A DNA stretch of 64,000 nucleotides from Lasiodiplodia sp. COLG20 (taxonomy: Eukaryota > Ascomycota > Dothideomycetes > Botryosphaeriales > Botryosphaeriaceae): contig VNWV01000045.1 of assembly GCA_009801085.1 (NCBI GenBank), positions 23,571 to 87,570 of the forward strand. Direction: 5' to 3'. The notes beneath the pieces were generated by a model. It made no database searches. It saw only the letters and a program-made list of their open reading frames with translations, and was not told where the DNA came from. Shown one piece after another: positions 45,481 through 56,826 of the stretch. Numbering within the stretch: the stretch's first letter is position 1; every line of letters starts with the position of its first letter. Both the position numbers and the translations under genes were made by a program.

Positions 45481-45651
45481 TCCAAGTTGTTGTTTGTTGG
45501 CACGGCTACCCCGCTCCGATGCCACCTGTCGCCTCGTCTTGGCATTAGGCAGAGTGGGGCCTTAATAACGACAGCCGATATCTCGCGATAAGAGACTGAT
45601 CAGCATAGCAACAACGGAGCCTCAAGCATCTTTCCCCCTCTACGGAGAGCC
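45481..45651. promoter_or_regulatory. 171-bp divergent promoter
   Basis: Separates the starts of the DUF7580 gene (minus) and the C2H2/UBA gene (plus). So short a shared region suggests co-expression. Confidence 0.4.
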
Positions 45652-48600
45652 ATGTCGCTCGCAGAGCATCACGTAGCTTGCTACGAGGCATTCCAGAGAG
45701 CCTGTGCTATCTCAGACGGCGGCGAACCTTCCGAATTGCCAGATCAGTTCGACAGGTACAAGCTATGGGCAGGCAACGTCGGTGCTGCTCATTCTGGCCA
45801 CACATACACACTATCCTTGGACTACAGACTCAGAGAGGCATCTTTCTACAAAGAACAAGTGTCCCGGCTTCTCGTCATCCTTTGCCGTCATCTTAACAAA
45901 GCAGCTCAACTTCTAAGTGGAGAGAGGACTCCTTTCGAGGAATTTCCGTCGGACAGGAGACTAGACAACACTGATTTCTCACCTAATGGGGCAATAATCC
46001 CCTTCTCCCCCGAAGCGAACGACTCTTCTTGGGAAATCTCATCAGACTCTGAATCAGACGCATCATTCCATCCACCTCCTCAGCGGTTCCAGTCGAGCCG
46101 ACCGGCTACTGGTGAAGAGGACACAGAGCTACTCGCCAATTCTACATCCAGTGAAGGCTTGCAAGAACTCCCTCAAACTTTGGAATCAATCAAGTTGACG
46201 GTTGCGAGTCTCTTCAAATTACCAATCCGCAGGCCAGCTCCGGTGGATAGGCTGAATGACCGAGCCACAGATGAAACATCATGCTTCCAGCCGTTCGACG
46301 CCATGTATATCAAAGACAAATTCCCGGGCCTGGAGGAGCAATTAGCGACGCGTCTGGGGAGCATGATCACCCAGCGTCGGCAGCTTCTACTCTATCGCAA
46401 ACGGCACTGGCAGCACCTTCGCACAGATTGCACAGAGGGGAGCTCCACTTTCCATGTAAATGGGGAACATGGCGGCCCCCAACGGACTATTGGAAATGGG
46501 GATGATACTGGTAGCGTCATGCGGTCTTCGACGGGAGAGGAAAGCCGTCATGATAGAAGCCGCATCATAACAACCTCCAAAGCCACGACGCTAAACATCA
46601 ATAATGGACCACGGCTACATCTGGATCATCTGGAACATCTTTCCGTAACACCCATCGGCCAATCAGTGACGGAGACTTCAATTCAAGCAAGCGAACATAC
46701 ACGTCAGCTTCGGCTGAATGTGCCGCCAAGACCAAAGGATCCCTTCGGACCCCCAAAAGACTGTTTTCAGTGTCCATATTGCCACCTAGTGCAAGTGATC
46801 TCGTCGGAGCGTGCATGGAGGTGAGCTTAAACTGTGTATGCAGTGGAACCGTCCAGTGCAATGTTCTAGAAAGCAGTTGCTAACCTTGTTTTACAGAAAG
46901 CACGTTATAGCAGATCTCCAACCATACGTCTGCACCTTCCTGCACTGCAACCTTTCGGACCATTTCTTCGAAAGTCGGGAGGCATGGTATGAACATGAAA
47001 CCGAGAATCACCGGGTGGAACTCTTCTGCAACACTTCTGGCCACCCCTCATACACAAACCAGCCCGATTTTGAAGAGCATATTCGGATGCATCATGGTGC
47101 TGATATAGCCGCAAAACTTCCAGCGTCGCTTTTTGGCATGTTTAAGAGGCCTCTGAGGGCTTCCGAAATGACGTGCAACCTGTGTTTCAGAAAGACCACA
47201 AGTCTCAAGAGTCACGTCGCGCGGCATTTGGAACAAACCTCCTTGTTCGCTGTGCCGAGGGCAGATTACTCCAACAGCGATGAAGACCTCAACCAAGGCT
47301 CAAATGTAGCTCAGGACAATGCTCAAGAGTCTGACATAGAGGATCTGGACGTCGACGATCCGCAAATACGAAGTACTTGGGACACAGACAGCCAAGCATC
47401 TAAGTTGGACGAGGTACCTCCACCAGGCAACGGTACTGAACACGAGATGCCAGTATGGGAGAGCTTGGAGTTGGAGCAGCCTGAAGTCCCTGACACTGAA
47501 GGAGTTATTTGGGATACTGTGACAGACAAATTTGCCCAAGCAAGAAGTGGACTTGCGGAGGCCGCACCGCCAGGATTGGTTCCTGCTGGGGCTGATCAGA
47601 AGCTTTCGAGCAATCTGAACGGTCAGCCAACTCCCAGAACCCGATTCCAAGAAGCCATAAAAGCAATCATTGCGCTTCATCGGCACCGCAAGATGAAACG
47701 TACGAGGGGTGGACTCCAAATGGCCAACATGATTATCATTGACGCAACAGGTGGTCACCCGTCACAAAAGGAATCAGTGGAACGCATGAATGAACTCGCA
47801 ATAATGTTTGCGCAAAGGTTCGCGGACTACCGGCCAATATTGAGAGTTGTCGACAAGGATACAGGGATCCTTAGACTTGAAGCAGTCGAGGAAGCCATTC
47901 GAGATGTATTGTCCCATCACGGACCCGAGAGTATGCTGGGGATATTCATCATGGGCCCACCTGAAGCTGCGGTCGAAGTGATGCAAACCTCAAACACACG
48001 CAGGTCGCTCGCAGAAATCCTTTTCAAATTCATCTGCAGAGAGGTACAAGGCAAAGGCGCCGACATAGGTGTTCACTTCGACTCCGGCAACCCCTGGGCC
48101 GCTCCAACAGTCGCTGCAGAGCCGATATTCAAGATGGAAGCCGATGCAACCAAGGGCTTGGACGAAGCGGAATGGACCTTCCCCATTCTTGTTGCTTGTA
48201 GGCCACAGAGCAGCACTCCCATGTCTCAAGCAGCCACTTTCACCGCCTCGGCCGTGTCTGCCATTTTCAAATTGATTGAGAAAGGTCGAACCTACATGCT
48301 ACGAGATTTTCTCGACGCCACGATTGCCGAGTTGCCTAAAGGCCAGAAGATAATCTGGCTTGGGCCGGATAGAGAGCGCTTAGCATACACGGTCCAGTTC
48401 ACTCCCCGCACGATACGCACCGCCTCCATGAACCTTCCTTCTTCCCGATCCGCCCACATCACGATTCTTCTAGTCAATTTTGCCTGTACGGCATGGCTTC
48501 TCGCCTTATACCGACGGCGCCTATCCCGATACACCCCTCTCTCTCGTCTGATGACAACTGAGCCAATCGGCGAGACCGCGAATGCCTCACCGGCAATAAG

Positions 48601-49006
48601 CCCGCTCAGATCTACGGAGCTAGCCACGCTTGCGTTTCAAAAGTGGAGGCTCATATCACGCATCCGACGCCTTAAGGAGAGGCTGCTTCAGACACGCGTT
48701 CTCTTCCTCTGGCGAATGAGCTTGGCAAACGGGTCAGCAAGTGACACCGGAGTGCCAGGTGTTGGAGCGGCCGATGGAAGCTGTAGCGGCGAGGGCGAAG
48801 CATCTTACTATCCACAAGGTAGAAACGGTACTGCTTCCCGTGCTGATGTTGATTTCACACTTCCGTTGGCAGAAAAGGCCGTTGCCAGGGTCGTTGAACA
48901 GGGTTTCTCGACATCCGAGGCTGAGTTCGCGTTGGTACACACACGCTCCCAAGATGGACAGATCAGCGTTGAGCGCGCCTTAGACTTTCTTAATGAACTT
49001 TCTTAA
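45652..49006 (+). CDS. large C2H2-type zinc-finger protein with C-terminal UBA-like domain
   Basis: Exons 45652-46820 and 46897-49006 (76-nt intron) give 1,092 residues. The intron splits a fungal C2H2-like array: FQCPYCHLVQ before it and YVCTFLHC, ELFCNTSGHPSY, HIRMHH and MTCNLCFRKTTSLKSHVARH after it. This arrangement is known from fungal proteins annotated as acuF-like C2H2 finger proteins, often beside NLR-type genes. An acidic region, a module containing MIIIDATGG and GIFIMGPPEAAVEV, a single hydrophobic stretch (ITILLVNFACTAWLLALY, about residue 910) and a C-terminal EKAVARVVEQGFSTSEAE...LDFLNEL follow; the last looks like a UBA domain that could bind ubiquitin. The function is not known. 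Frame and length are firm. Confidence 0.82.
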
Positions 49007-49199
49007 GGGCTGGTCGGTGTCGAGCGTTAAATCCTTAGTAGTTGGTTTGGGTAAATATCGTGGTAAGAATTGCTGTGTTTTTAATGTACTGCGAGAATGC
49101 AAGGCTTTTACGCTATTTTGACAATCCACCGAGTCACGTCTTATGATATTGTATATGCATTCATCCGACGTTACTTCAACATGTTAGAAAATTATTATT

Positions 49200-50165
49200 T
49201 TATTCTTTAATAGAGTGGATACTATTACTCGAAGAAGTAAATACTACTAGAACAGCGGCACACGCTGCACCAGCCGTAAAGAGCTCAAGCGTTCTTACCT
49301 TTGTGAATATAGAAAGAGTTAAAAGAAAAGCCCCGGACGCTAGAACTATTGTAACCAGCTTACTAGACCCATTTGAGAGGCAATACAGAATTATGACTGG
49401 AACAAGTAGTATAAGAGTTGTCAGCCAAGTCATTATCCCACGACTTAGCCGGGAAACATTTAGACCAGAGATAAAAATATTGTCATCAGAAGTCGATCCG
49501 CCTCCTTGACTACGGCCAACGTAAGAAGCGTACTTGCTTTCTTCTTATCGCGTTGCTTTTAGGCATTAATGCACAATGGACACTTACTTTACGGCAACAG
49601 CTGCCGAAAAATATAATCACATCCTCAACAACACCCTCGATTCTGGTCATAGCATGATCGACCATACCAGTAAGATTTAAAGGGTCGTCATGCTCTTCCA
49701 AGTAGGCAGATTCCAGTCTTGAGATGCTGGATGTTCCTTAGACCCAACTCTTCAAACTTTCAATATCCCGCGAGCTCGCTGCCGGAAAGGATAGCGCCTG
49801 GTGAGAGTCCGACATCAGAGCATCTATTATCCACCGTAAAACGTCAGTTCAAGTGATTGCGCACTGTCGATTCATAAGGACTAAATACCGTAGTCTTTTA
49901 AGCCATCCTTCAGTTGTGCCAGAACCTGCTTTCGGGCGACATTTGCATCTCTTCTACTGCTTCCGAGAAAAAGAACACAGTCCCCGCTTGCATCAATCTG
50001 TTGGAGGTCCGCTTCCATCCTGGCAACTTCATCCTGTTGCAGGAGCAGTAACCGCATACGAACTTGGCTGAAACGGCGAAAATTCCGAAAGGCTGGGTGT
50101 GCAGAGATACAATTCGTGTAGCGAGGGTATCCCGGTGGCTGTATATTCACTGGTACTTGTAAAGA
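49200..50165 (-). pseudogene. DUF6594 membrane protein, disrupted
   Basis: The N-terminal signature PPGYPRYTNCISAHPAF, RRFSQVRMRLLLLQQDEVA and FLGSSRRDANVARKQ is typical of DUF6594. A good 65-nt intron (49824-49888) leads into LSFPAASSRDIESLKSWV, then an in-frame TAA at 49738-49740 precedes a family-like continuation (SISRLESAYLEEHDDPL). The last part, MTWLTTLILLVPVIILY to AAVLVVFTSS, carries the usual C-terminal membrane helices, but the splice joining it does not keep frame. No ATG starts the first exon. The TAA is most simply a C-to-T change. It is a broken, 5'-truncated copy of a family common in filamentous ascomycetes. Confidence 0.7.
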
Positions 50166-50225
50166 TATCGAACGGTACAAGATCGGGGGCAAAGTGCACT
50201 AAACTATGGACTTACGGGGCGTTAC

Positions 50226-50556
50226 GTTGACAAGCCGGAATTCAATGTTTATCGCCATCCCGACCGGCAAGACCTGGCATGACAGGGAGACCAGAAGACC
50301 CACGACTTCTACTCCCTTGGCGTTGTTGTGCTGGAGATAAGCCTGTGGCAGCGCGCCATTGAGATGGTGGTTGATCCTCGAAAAAGGGAGCAGGGCTTGA
50401 CCGTTCGCTCCATGCAAGAGAGGCTTCTGGCACCGCTATCTGATCATCGCCTTGCATACTACGCCGGAAAAGACTATGAAGAAGCGGTGAAGATGTGCTT
50501 GACGGTGGACTTTAGAGTTGATATGGATGACAGAGCGGAGTCGCAGCTGGCACTTC
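50226..50556 (+). pseudogene. C-terminal fragment of a kinase-like fungal protein
   Basis: The + frame from 50226 reads NVYRHPDRQ, an in-frame TGA at 50280, then HDFYSLGVVVLEISLWQRA and DYEEAVKMCLTVDFRVD. This is the tail of the protein-kinase-like domain found in fungal HeLo-associated proteins (YRHPxRQ...HDxYSLGVVLLEIGLW). It has no N-terminus, and the C-terminal end stops exactly where dispersed repeat R1 begins. It is clearly a dead fragment; the stop is again compatible with C-to-T change. Confidence 0.7.
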
Positions 50557-50690
50557 AATTTATACCTGGAGGGGAGGGGGACGGCGGATCCGTAACCTGA
50601 GCTGCTGCCTGCGCCAATTTGGCAGGTGGTGGTACTGCTGCCTGTGCGGATTTGGTAGGTGGTGTCGTCGCGACTGCCGCACTCGAGGCT
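50549..50690 (+). repeat. dispersed repeat R1, partial copy 2
   Basis: Shares TTATACCTGGAGG-like sequence, GGGGGACGGCGGATC, GAGCTGCTGCCTGCGC and GGCAGGTGGTG with 58866-58955. It interrupts the kinase-like fragment. Confidence 0.75.
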
Positions 50691-50929
50691 GATGCCTGAC
50701 GCGATGGCCGCCATCGTCGTTCGCAACTGTGTTCGGGAACAACACCCGAGGCTCTTCGCGTTGAGGCCGCCAGCACGAGAGACCACAAAGAAAGCGCAAC
50801 CCGAGCCGCATCCCGGCAATGACGACGTGTTTTCCAAAATGTTTCCTGCGCGACCTTCTTCACTCCCCACCAACCGAAACACTCCCACCTCAACGACATG
50901 ACTTTTTTTTGTTCCCGACCGCGTCCACT

Positions 50930-51460
50930 GCCCGACATGCGCCCAAGAGGGCCAGAGGCAAGAAGGCCCGACGACAGGACTGGGCTACCCGAATCAGATT
51001 TAAATTCCCGTGGAGATGGGTGGCATGGAAGATGACCTCACGCAAGAGGGAAAGAAGTCGTAAGTTTTGACCTCCATCCAAGTGGGACCACATCTCTTAC
51101 CTATTCCCAGGCCGGTCATCATCCTCCTCCTCCAAGACAACCTTTGCGATTGCGGCATTTTTGTGTGTCTGTACTTCGAAAAGTTCATCAACGACGCCGA
51201 CAATTTTGTGCATAAGATCTTCCGCCGGGAAATGGAATGAAGAAGAAAGAAGGCCAGAGGCAAGAAGGCCAAGCAAGCCAAGGCCAGAGGCAAGAAGACC
51301 AAGCAAGTCTGGGTCGAAGAGGCAAGAAGAAGGCGAGAGGCGCCAGCTCCCAAGAAGGCCAGAGGCAAGAAGGCCAAGCACGTCAAGGCCGAAGAGGCTG
51401 ATTCCAAGGAGAACGAGGTTGCTGCGGATGAAGAGGGAGAGGCGCCAGAGTAGTTAGCTC
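50930..51460 (+). repeat. AAGAAGGCCAGAGGC minisatellite (Lys/Arg-rich)
   Basis: AAGAAGGCCAGAGGC and AAGGCCAAGCAAG-like units are repeated at 51246-51400, with one outlying copy near 50950. In one + frame they encode KKARGKKAKQAKARG-type basic sequence. No complete gene surrounds it; it may be the tail of a decayed histone-like or ribosomal-type basic protein. Confidence 0.6.
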
Positions 51461-52300
51461 GTGTAATGAGAGATTACGTCATCAAGCATCACTGTTTCGT
51501 TTTCATTGCACGGTAGTGTTGACCGAAATCAGCGCATCGATGAACCATGACATGATGTCCTGGTGTTGCATGACACTTTCGCCCACCTGACGCGCACTGC
51601 GCGCTCGACACGCTCCACCCGACCGAACATCCACGAAAGCTCCTCTTTCCTGCGAGAACTCTTGCCTTTGAGTTCAACCATGCATCGAGTCATCGCCATG
51701 GTCGAAAGGAGCGCCAGGCTCGCTGCCAAACGCGCGCCCCGCGCCTGACCCCACCAACTTTCGATGGACCATGAACATCTCCGGTCGCAAACCCCAGTTC
51801 AGCCAGGCAAGTCCCCTGCAAGTCCCCTGCACCCCTCTTACTCGCTGACAACATTCGCAGAAATCATTGTCATCACCATCCAAGCGAGCCCGCCGCGATT
51901 CCACCGCTCCGTCCGTCGAGGTTACCCGTCCCGCGCCCGCTGCCGGACCGCCCGCCGTTCCTTTGGCCGCGCGTTTCGCCACACCAACGAACCTCACAAT
52001 GTTGTGGATCTGGAACGGACAGCGTCTGGATGAGTGAAGCCAAGGGTACCATGGAGAGACTTGTCTACCGGCTCGAATCCAGTGGACGCACCCGGGTAGC
52101 AACCAAGCTGGGTGCGGCACCCGTCAGTGACAAGTCTTCGCATCGGGACAGGAACGCTAACTCCTTGTCGGTGTCCAGTCACTGCTCGCCTCCCGGGGTC
52201 TGGGCATCGGCTTCGTGCTCGATGGCTTCGCAACCACCACTCACCACGCCGTGGATGATTTGGGTTATTCCCCGCCTGGTCGAACTCCCGGCCGTCTGTC
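51461..52300. other. decayed coding-like sequence, not assigned
   Basis: At about 51773-51882 a GCAAGT...CTGAC...GCAG arrangement looks like a GC-AG intron (donor GCAAGT). It is flanked by frames reading GRKPQFSQ and KSLSSPSKRARRDS. I cannot name a family. Confidence 0.3.
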
Positions 52301-52304
52301 TCCC

Positions 52305-52840
52305 CATGGTCTGCCAGGATGTCGGCCACCGTGCCCGTGACTGCAAGCGGGAGCGTCCTGACCCGTATGCCCGTCGCAACTGCAAGAAGCATGGCCACAG
52401 CTCTCGCGACTGCCCGGAGTCTCGTCACTCTAATTCCCTAATACCAAAAGCCCACCCAGGCCCCAACCCGGCAACCGCTCCCCAGCTTCCGAACAAAGGA
52501 GACGCACGCAACGAAGAGATCACTGGAGGATGAAGACGACGAGGATGATTCTCTTTGTCTTTGGATGAAGCATGGCCACAGCTCTCGCGACTGCCCGGAG
52601 CCTCGTTCTGCTGAGGGAGTTGAATGTCGCAAGTGCCATGAGAGTAAGCCACGCCGAACCTCTCTTCGTCTTTGCTTTCGCTAACCAATTGTAGTGGGTC
52701 ACTTCTCCAACGAGTACTCCGACGCCTCTGAGATGCAACGGTGGTGAAGAGGGCCACATGCCCAAGGAGTACGACAAGCCACGCGTCATCAAGTGCCGCA
52801 ACTGTGGTGAAGAGGGCCACATGCCCAAGGAGTCCGTATT
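52305..52840 (+). pseudogene. zinc-knuckle (CNBP/Gis2-like) gene, decayed
   Basis: Successive CCHC-like units appear: CQDVGHRARDC, CKKHGHSSRDC, KHGHSSRDC, CRKCHE + VGHFSNEY (across a plausible 58-nt intron, donor GTAAGC), CNGGEEGHMPKEY and CRNCGEEGHMPKES. Every unit lacks at least one of the four zinc ligands; several losses are Cys-to-Tyr, i.e. TGC-to-TAC. One ~38-nt block (AAGCATGGCCACAGCTCTCG) is duplicated at 52388 and 52567, and GAAGAGGGCCACATGCCCAA is repeated at 52747 and 52809. The parent family binds single-stranded nucleic acid. Frames are also broken between units, so this is a pseudogene. Confidence 0.75.
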
Positions 52841-53079
52841 GTGTTGCGGTTTAGGGAGGATGTGGCTCAGTAGGGATGAAGGCGCATGCTCTTCTTTCTG
52901 GATAAAGGGGAATGTTTTTTTTTTTTTTTCTGGATCCACACAAAGGAAACTCATTCTAACTAATCGATTGCTATGGATGGGGACCACTGCCAAATATACA
53001 TGTACAGACTAGCCATTACCGTGCCAATCCCCAATCGTGCCTCCGCCGAGCCTGACCTCTCAGCTGTAATCCTCCGCCG

Positions 53080-53275
53080 GCGCTACATTGGCATCGGCAT
53101 CGGCATCGGCATCGGCATGATCCTCGGGCTCGCCCTGGTCGGCAAGCTGTCGGACGCCACGCTGCGCAAGGTCAAGGAGTCGGGCGGCGCCGTGAAGCCC
53201 GAGCACCGCCTGCCGCCTGCATCCCCCCGGCCTCCTCATCTACGGCTGGACCACCGAGTACAATGTGATGTTCTC
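53080..53275 (+). pseudogene. MFS transporter fragment with ATCGGC hexamer run
   Basis: Five GGCATC hexamers at about 53092-53118 encode an IGIGIGIG helix. MILGLALVGKLSDATLRKVK and KPEHRLPP then follow, the loop between helices in fungal drug:H+ MFS carriers (…YRLPP). After RLPP the frame must shift by one base (C-run at 53225) to read PGLLIYGWTTEYNV. Only this piece remains. Confidence 0.6.
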
Positions 53276-53904
53276 CGGCGGTCGCCGCAAGGCACATCCA
53301 TTCCACCGAGGCTACTCTCGCGCGTGCTTGGCAACACCCCGGTGGAGTGGTGATGAATTGCAATGCCTTGCTTGTCGCAGCGCCGTTATTACTCTCTTCC
53401 GACATGGCGGACCGAATGGTGGAGATGCTGGGACTTTGTCATTCGGTGGTTCTGAAACGGAATTGAGGTTGACGATGCGGAGACGAGACAGAACAACGTA
53501 CGCATACAATTGGTAGTACATGCGTCATCTATACGTATCGATGCGTAAAAAAGAAATCCTACGCCCACCCAGCAGTAATGATCTTCTGAACTCAACGAAA
53601 TCGTGCCATCTTTGGTCATGAATCGTCGCGTGCTGTTGTTGTCGTAACATTCGTGAGCTTCGTGGATGATGCTTAGCTGCCGAACGAAGAAAGCAGAAAA
53701 CAAGAATAAACAGACTAGGAAGAAAAGGCAGTAGTTAAGAAAAAAAGAAATAAAAAAAAGCCCGGAAAAATAAGAAACTAGAGCCCTAACCGATTATTTT
53801 CCGCCTATTCTGAATATGTTGGAGATAAATGCTATTGCGAATGTTTCCCATTTAGCGGTTTGTCTCTTCTGTTTGCTTTTTTTTGTAAAAAAAAAAATAG
53901 TAAT
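53276..53904. other. no gene; AT-rich with A-runs
   Basis: Mostly non-coding, with A-rich tracts at about 53740-53765 and 53880-53900. Confidence 0.35.
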
Positions 53905-53997
53905 ATATGTGGGTACGTGAAGCTATCGTCCGGACGTGTATGTATAATTATTAATTCGACATTTTCGTCCGGACGATAGCTTCACATACCCACATAT
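53905..53997. mobile_element. MITE-like inverted-repeat element, copy a
   Basis: Left arm 53905-53936 and right arm 53966-53997 are 32-bp reverse complements with one mismatch, around a 29-nt AT-rich centre (ATTATTAATTCGACATTTT). The inner arm is GAAGCTATCGTCCGGACG. The same arms recur at 59540-59634, 63487-63571 and 63689-63775, plus half-copies. No coding capacity. Confidence 0.8.
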
Positions 53998-54916
53998 GGT
54001 ATATTAGCGAGACCATCCCTTTCCTTACATTTCGAAAATTCACCGTACGTGAGGAGCTGCTGGTGGTGGTGGTGATGGCAGAGGCTGTGGGAAGATGTAA
54101 ATTTTGGAATACGAAAACCCCAGTGTGTGAGGGTGCGCCCAGAAACCCATGACACAGCAAATATCGCCATGGGAAGTGGCGCCTACGCGCGATTCCCCTC
54201 CGAAACACAACCGGTGACCATGTGCCCTCATAACAAACACCGAGAATTCCGATGGGAGTCCACAGCATACCTTTTATATCGAGCAATTCAAATCCCGCGG
54301 ACGAGCCTACGCATCGATGTCGTCGACAACGAACAATCAGACCGAGCGGCCTTCACTCACGTGTGGAATTGTAGCACTGGATGAGTGGCATGAACGATGT
54401 GTGGGTTGCCATTCAACACGATATCATTGATATATCATGACTAAGACCTTCCACCGTCTGATCACTGCTGGAGTCCTGCATGCCGTGCCTTTTGTGCTGT
54501 CGCGATGGCTTGTCCATCGGCAGTGCTGTGCTCTCTTCGTTCGTCGACGCATTGGTCTCTTGGGTGGGAGTCGAAGCCGACTGGGAGAGATTGCACCCTT
54601 GAACCGCTATGACATCACCAGTTTTGCGACGCTTCATCTTCTCGTCCCACGCCGCGTCGTCTCACGTCTGGGTGCGGGTCGGGCCCGAGCGGGGCGTTGT
54701 GTGCTGGTGTGATGGGGAAGCCGCGGGAGGGGGAGGGGAAGGGAGAGAGAGAGGGAGAGAGGGGGAGGGGGAGGATGAGGAGGAGGGAGGAGGAGGGAGG
54801 AGGAGGGAGGAGGGGGATCGCCGCGCAGGCTGGTGAAGTAGCAAAGGTAGTAGCCTATAGGCGAGCAACTGAGATTGCGCCGATTGTGTAAAGGTCACGC
54901 TTTGCCGTCTTCTTAG
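53998..54916. other. no gene; purine-rich low complexity at 54718-54825
   Basis: A GGGAGGAGG/GAGAGAGGGAG tract at 54718-54825 is simple sequence. Other open frames show no domain. Confidence 0.5.
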
Positions 54917-55610
54917 GCATTACCGAGTCGGGTTTCTCAACGGTCGATCGTGTAGATCTTGAGCGGCTAGGCTTCGGGACGCATCTCTCTTTTAGTAATT
55001 TAATCGCAAGATCATCGCTATTTAGTAATGGTTTTCTATACCTTCTTAACCTTGTAATTGTTTCGGAAATGATGTGGGTGGTTGGCGACGTGCCCATCGA
55101 GGGTTTAAATGCGGCTGGACAACAGTGCTCTTCATCAGGGCATTACCGAGTAGTCGGGTTTCTTAACGGTCGATCGTGCAGATCTTAAGCGGCTAGGCCT
55201 CGAGACGTATCTCTCTTTTGGCAATGGTTTCCTGTGCCTTCTTGGCCTTGTGATTGTTTCGAAAACGATGCGGTTGGGAAGTGAATGATCGGCGACGTGC
55301 CCATCAAGGGCTTGGATGCGGCTGGACAACAGTGCTCTTCATCAGTGATTTCGACAAGAACAACCATAGCGGGAAGGGGTGAGCTCGTACTTTGGTTGGA
55401 AGAATGGGTGAGGGTGGAAGAGCGAAGATGATCGCTATCGTGCAGATCTTGAGCGGCTAGGCCTCGGGACGTATCTCTCTTTTGGCAATCCGATCGCAAG
55501 ATCATCACTGTTTAGCATATCGCTGGAGTTGGTTTCTTGTGCCTTCTTGGCCTTGTGATTGTTTCGAGGGTGGTCGGCGACGTGCCCATCAAGGGCTCGG
55601 ATGCGGCTGG
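54917..55610. repeat. three tandem copies of a ~170-220-bp segment with RIP-like differences
   Basis: Copies lie at about 54917-55137, 55140-55347 and (partial, after a ~90-bp unrelated stretch) 55438-55610. They share AGATCTTGAGCGGCTAGGC, ATCTCTCTTTT and CGACGTGCCCATC. Copy 1 reads CTTAACCTTGTAATTG where copy 3 reads CTTGGCCTTGTGATTG, i.e. CA-to-TA on the opposite strand. Nearly all differences seen are transitions. Confidence 0.85.
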
Positions 55611-55817
55611 CGCGCCTGGAAGACTTCGGTTGGAAGAACGGGTGAGGGTGGAAGAGGGTGGAAGAGCGAGGACGGGAAGACGCGTCTCTGCGGCGTGCTG
55701 GCCAAGAAGTTGCCCGAGCCAGGCGCGGTTGCTGCCCGAGCCAGGCGCGAAGGCGGCGAAGGCGGAAGGCGGCGAAGACGGCAGGCCGACCGAACCTCGA
55801 CGCGAGCGCGCACCGGC

Positions 55818-55903
55818 GACACCATCCCGTCGATCGCGCGAAAGCAGACGCGACTGATCCAGGTCATCCATCCAGCACGGAACGTGATCGACGGGATGGT
55901 GTC
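55818..55903. repeat. 18-bp perfect inverted repeat
   Basis: GACACCATCCCGTCGATC (55818-55835) is exactly reverse-complemented at 55886-55903, with a 50-nt loop. Confidence 0.85.
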
Positions 55904-56783
55904 GCGACCGAGGCGCCGCCTTCGACCAGACAGACCACAAGTAGGATTTTACGAGGTTTGCCACCCGATCACAGATGAAGTCATGAGCCGGCGAGGTTGA
56001 CCCGAACAAGGGCGGGAAGTCGTGCTGCCTGGAGCCATCTCTTGCACCCTCCTCCAAAATCACCACAACCCTCCAAATCTCGCAACATCATACGCCACAC
56101 CACCAGAATGGCCCTTCCCAGGCGCCCCGCCGCCACCATCGAAACGCCAGTTCATCCACCGTCCTCTCCCTTCATCATGCTGGACGACGACGGTCTCAAC
56201 CCCGGCCAGATGAAGCTGAACGTCAAACACGAGATGCCCGTCGTCCTCCCCGTCGAGGCCTCCTTCCGAGTGACGCTGAGGGCATTTGCAGACGTGGATT
56301 CAGGACCTTGCTTTGGGCTCCGCTTGGAAGCTCTCTTTGGCGGACGGGACCAACAGCCTTGCCCTCCGACCAAGCGCCGTCCAGGTCTGCAGGCAATGTG
56401 GAGGTGACAGTGTCACACGTACTGCGTTCCTTCGCCAACGCCATCCCCTCCACAAGGGCCCCGTCGCCACCATCGAGCTTGACGCAGGCGAGGGCAAGCC
56501 GCGCCTCGTTCTGTCGGTCCCGCGCGCGGTGCTCATGAGGAGGGTAGCTGGTGGGATGGGGAACAGGAGAGCAGATCCATCGGTCGCACGTCGTCTTCAA
56601 CAGCTTCCGAAGATGCAACATACGTGCGGGGAATTGAGACGGCTCTAATGCCTCCATCGGAAATTCTTGGGGAGGGGGGAGGGGCAGAGAATAAATGCGA
56701 CAATTTTGGCGGCGTCTGTAGTCAACTCCACAGTATCATCTACCGTTTTCACTCGAGACCCTTTTCTCTCTTCCTTTCTCGCT

Positions 56784-56826
56784 GCAGCAAAACCCGACGG
56801 GAACAGTTCCCGTCGGGTTTTGCTGC
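56784..56826. repeat. 43-nt perfect palindrome (21-bp arms, 1-nt centre)
   Basis: GCAGCAAAACCCGACGGGAA plus C (56784-56804) is exactly reverse-complemented at 56806-56826 around a single A. It has practically no loop. Confidence 0.95.

Noticed and set aside
54662..54898. Pro/Ser-rich or Glu/Gly-rich frames
   Set aside because: Simple purine/pyrimidine tract at 54718-54825, not a gene.
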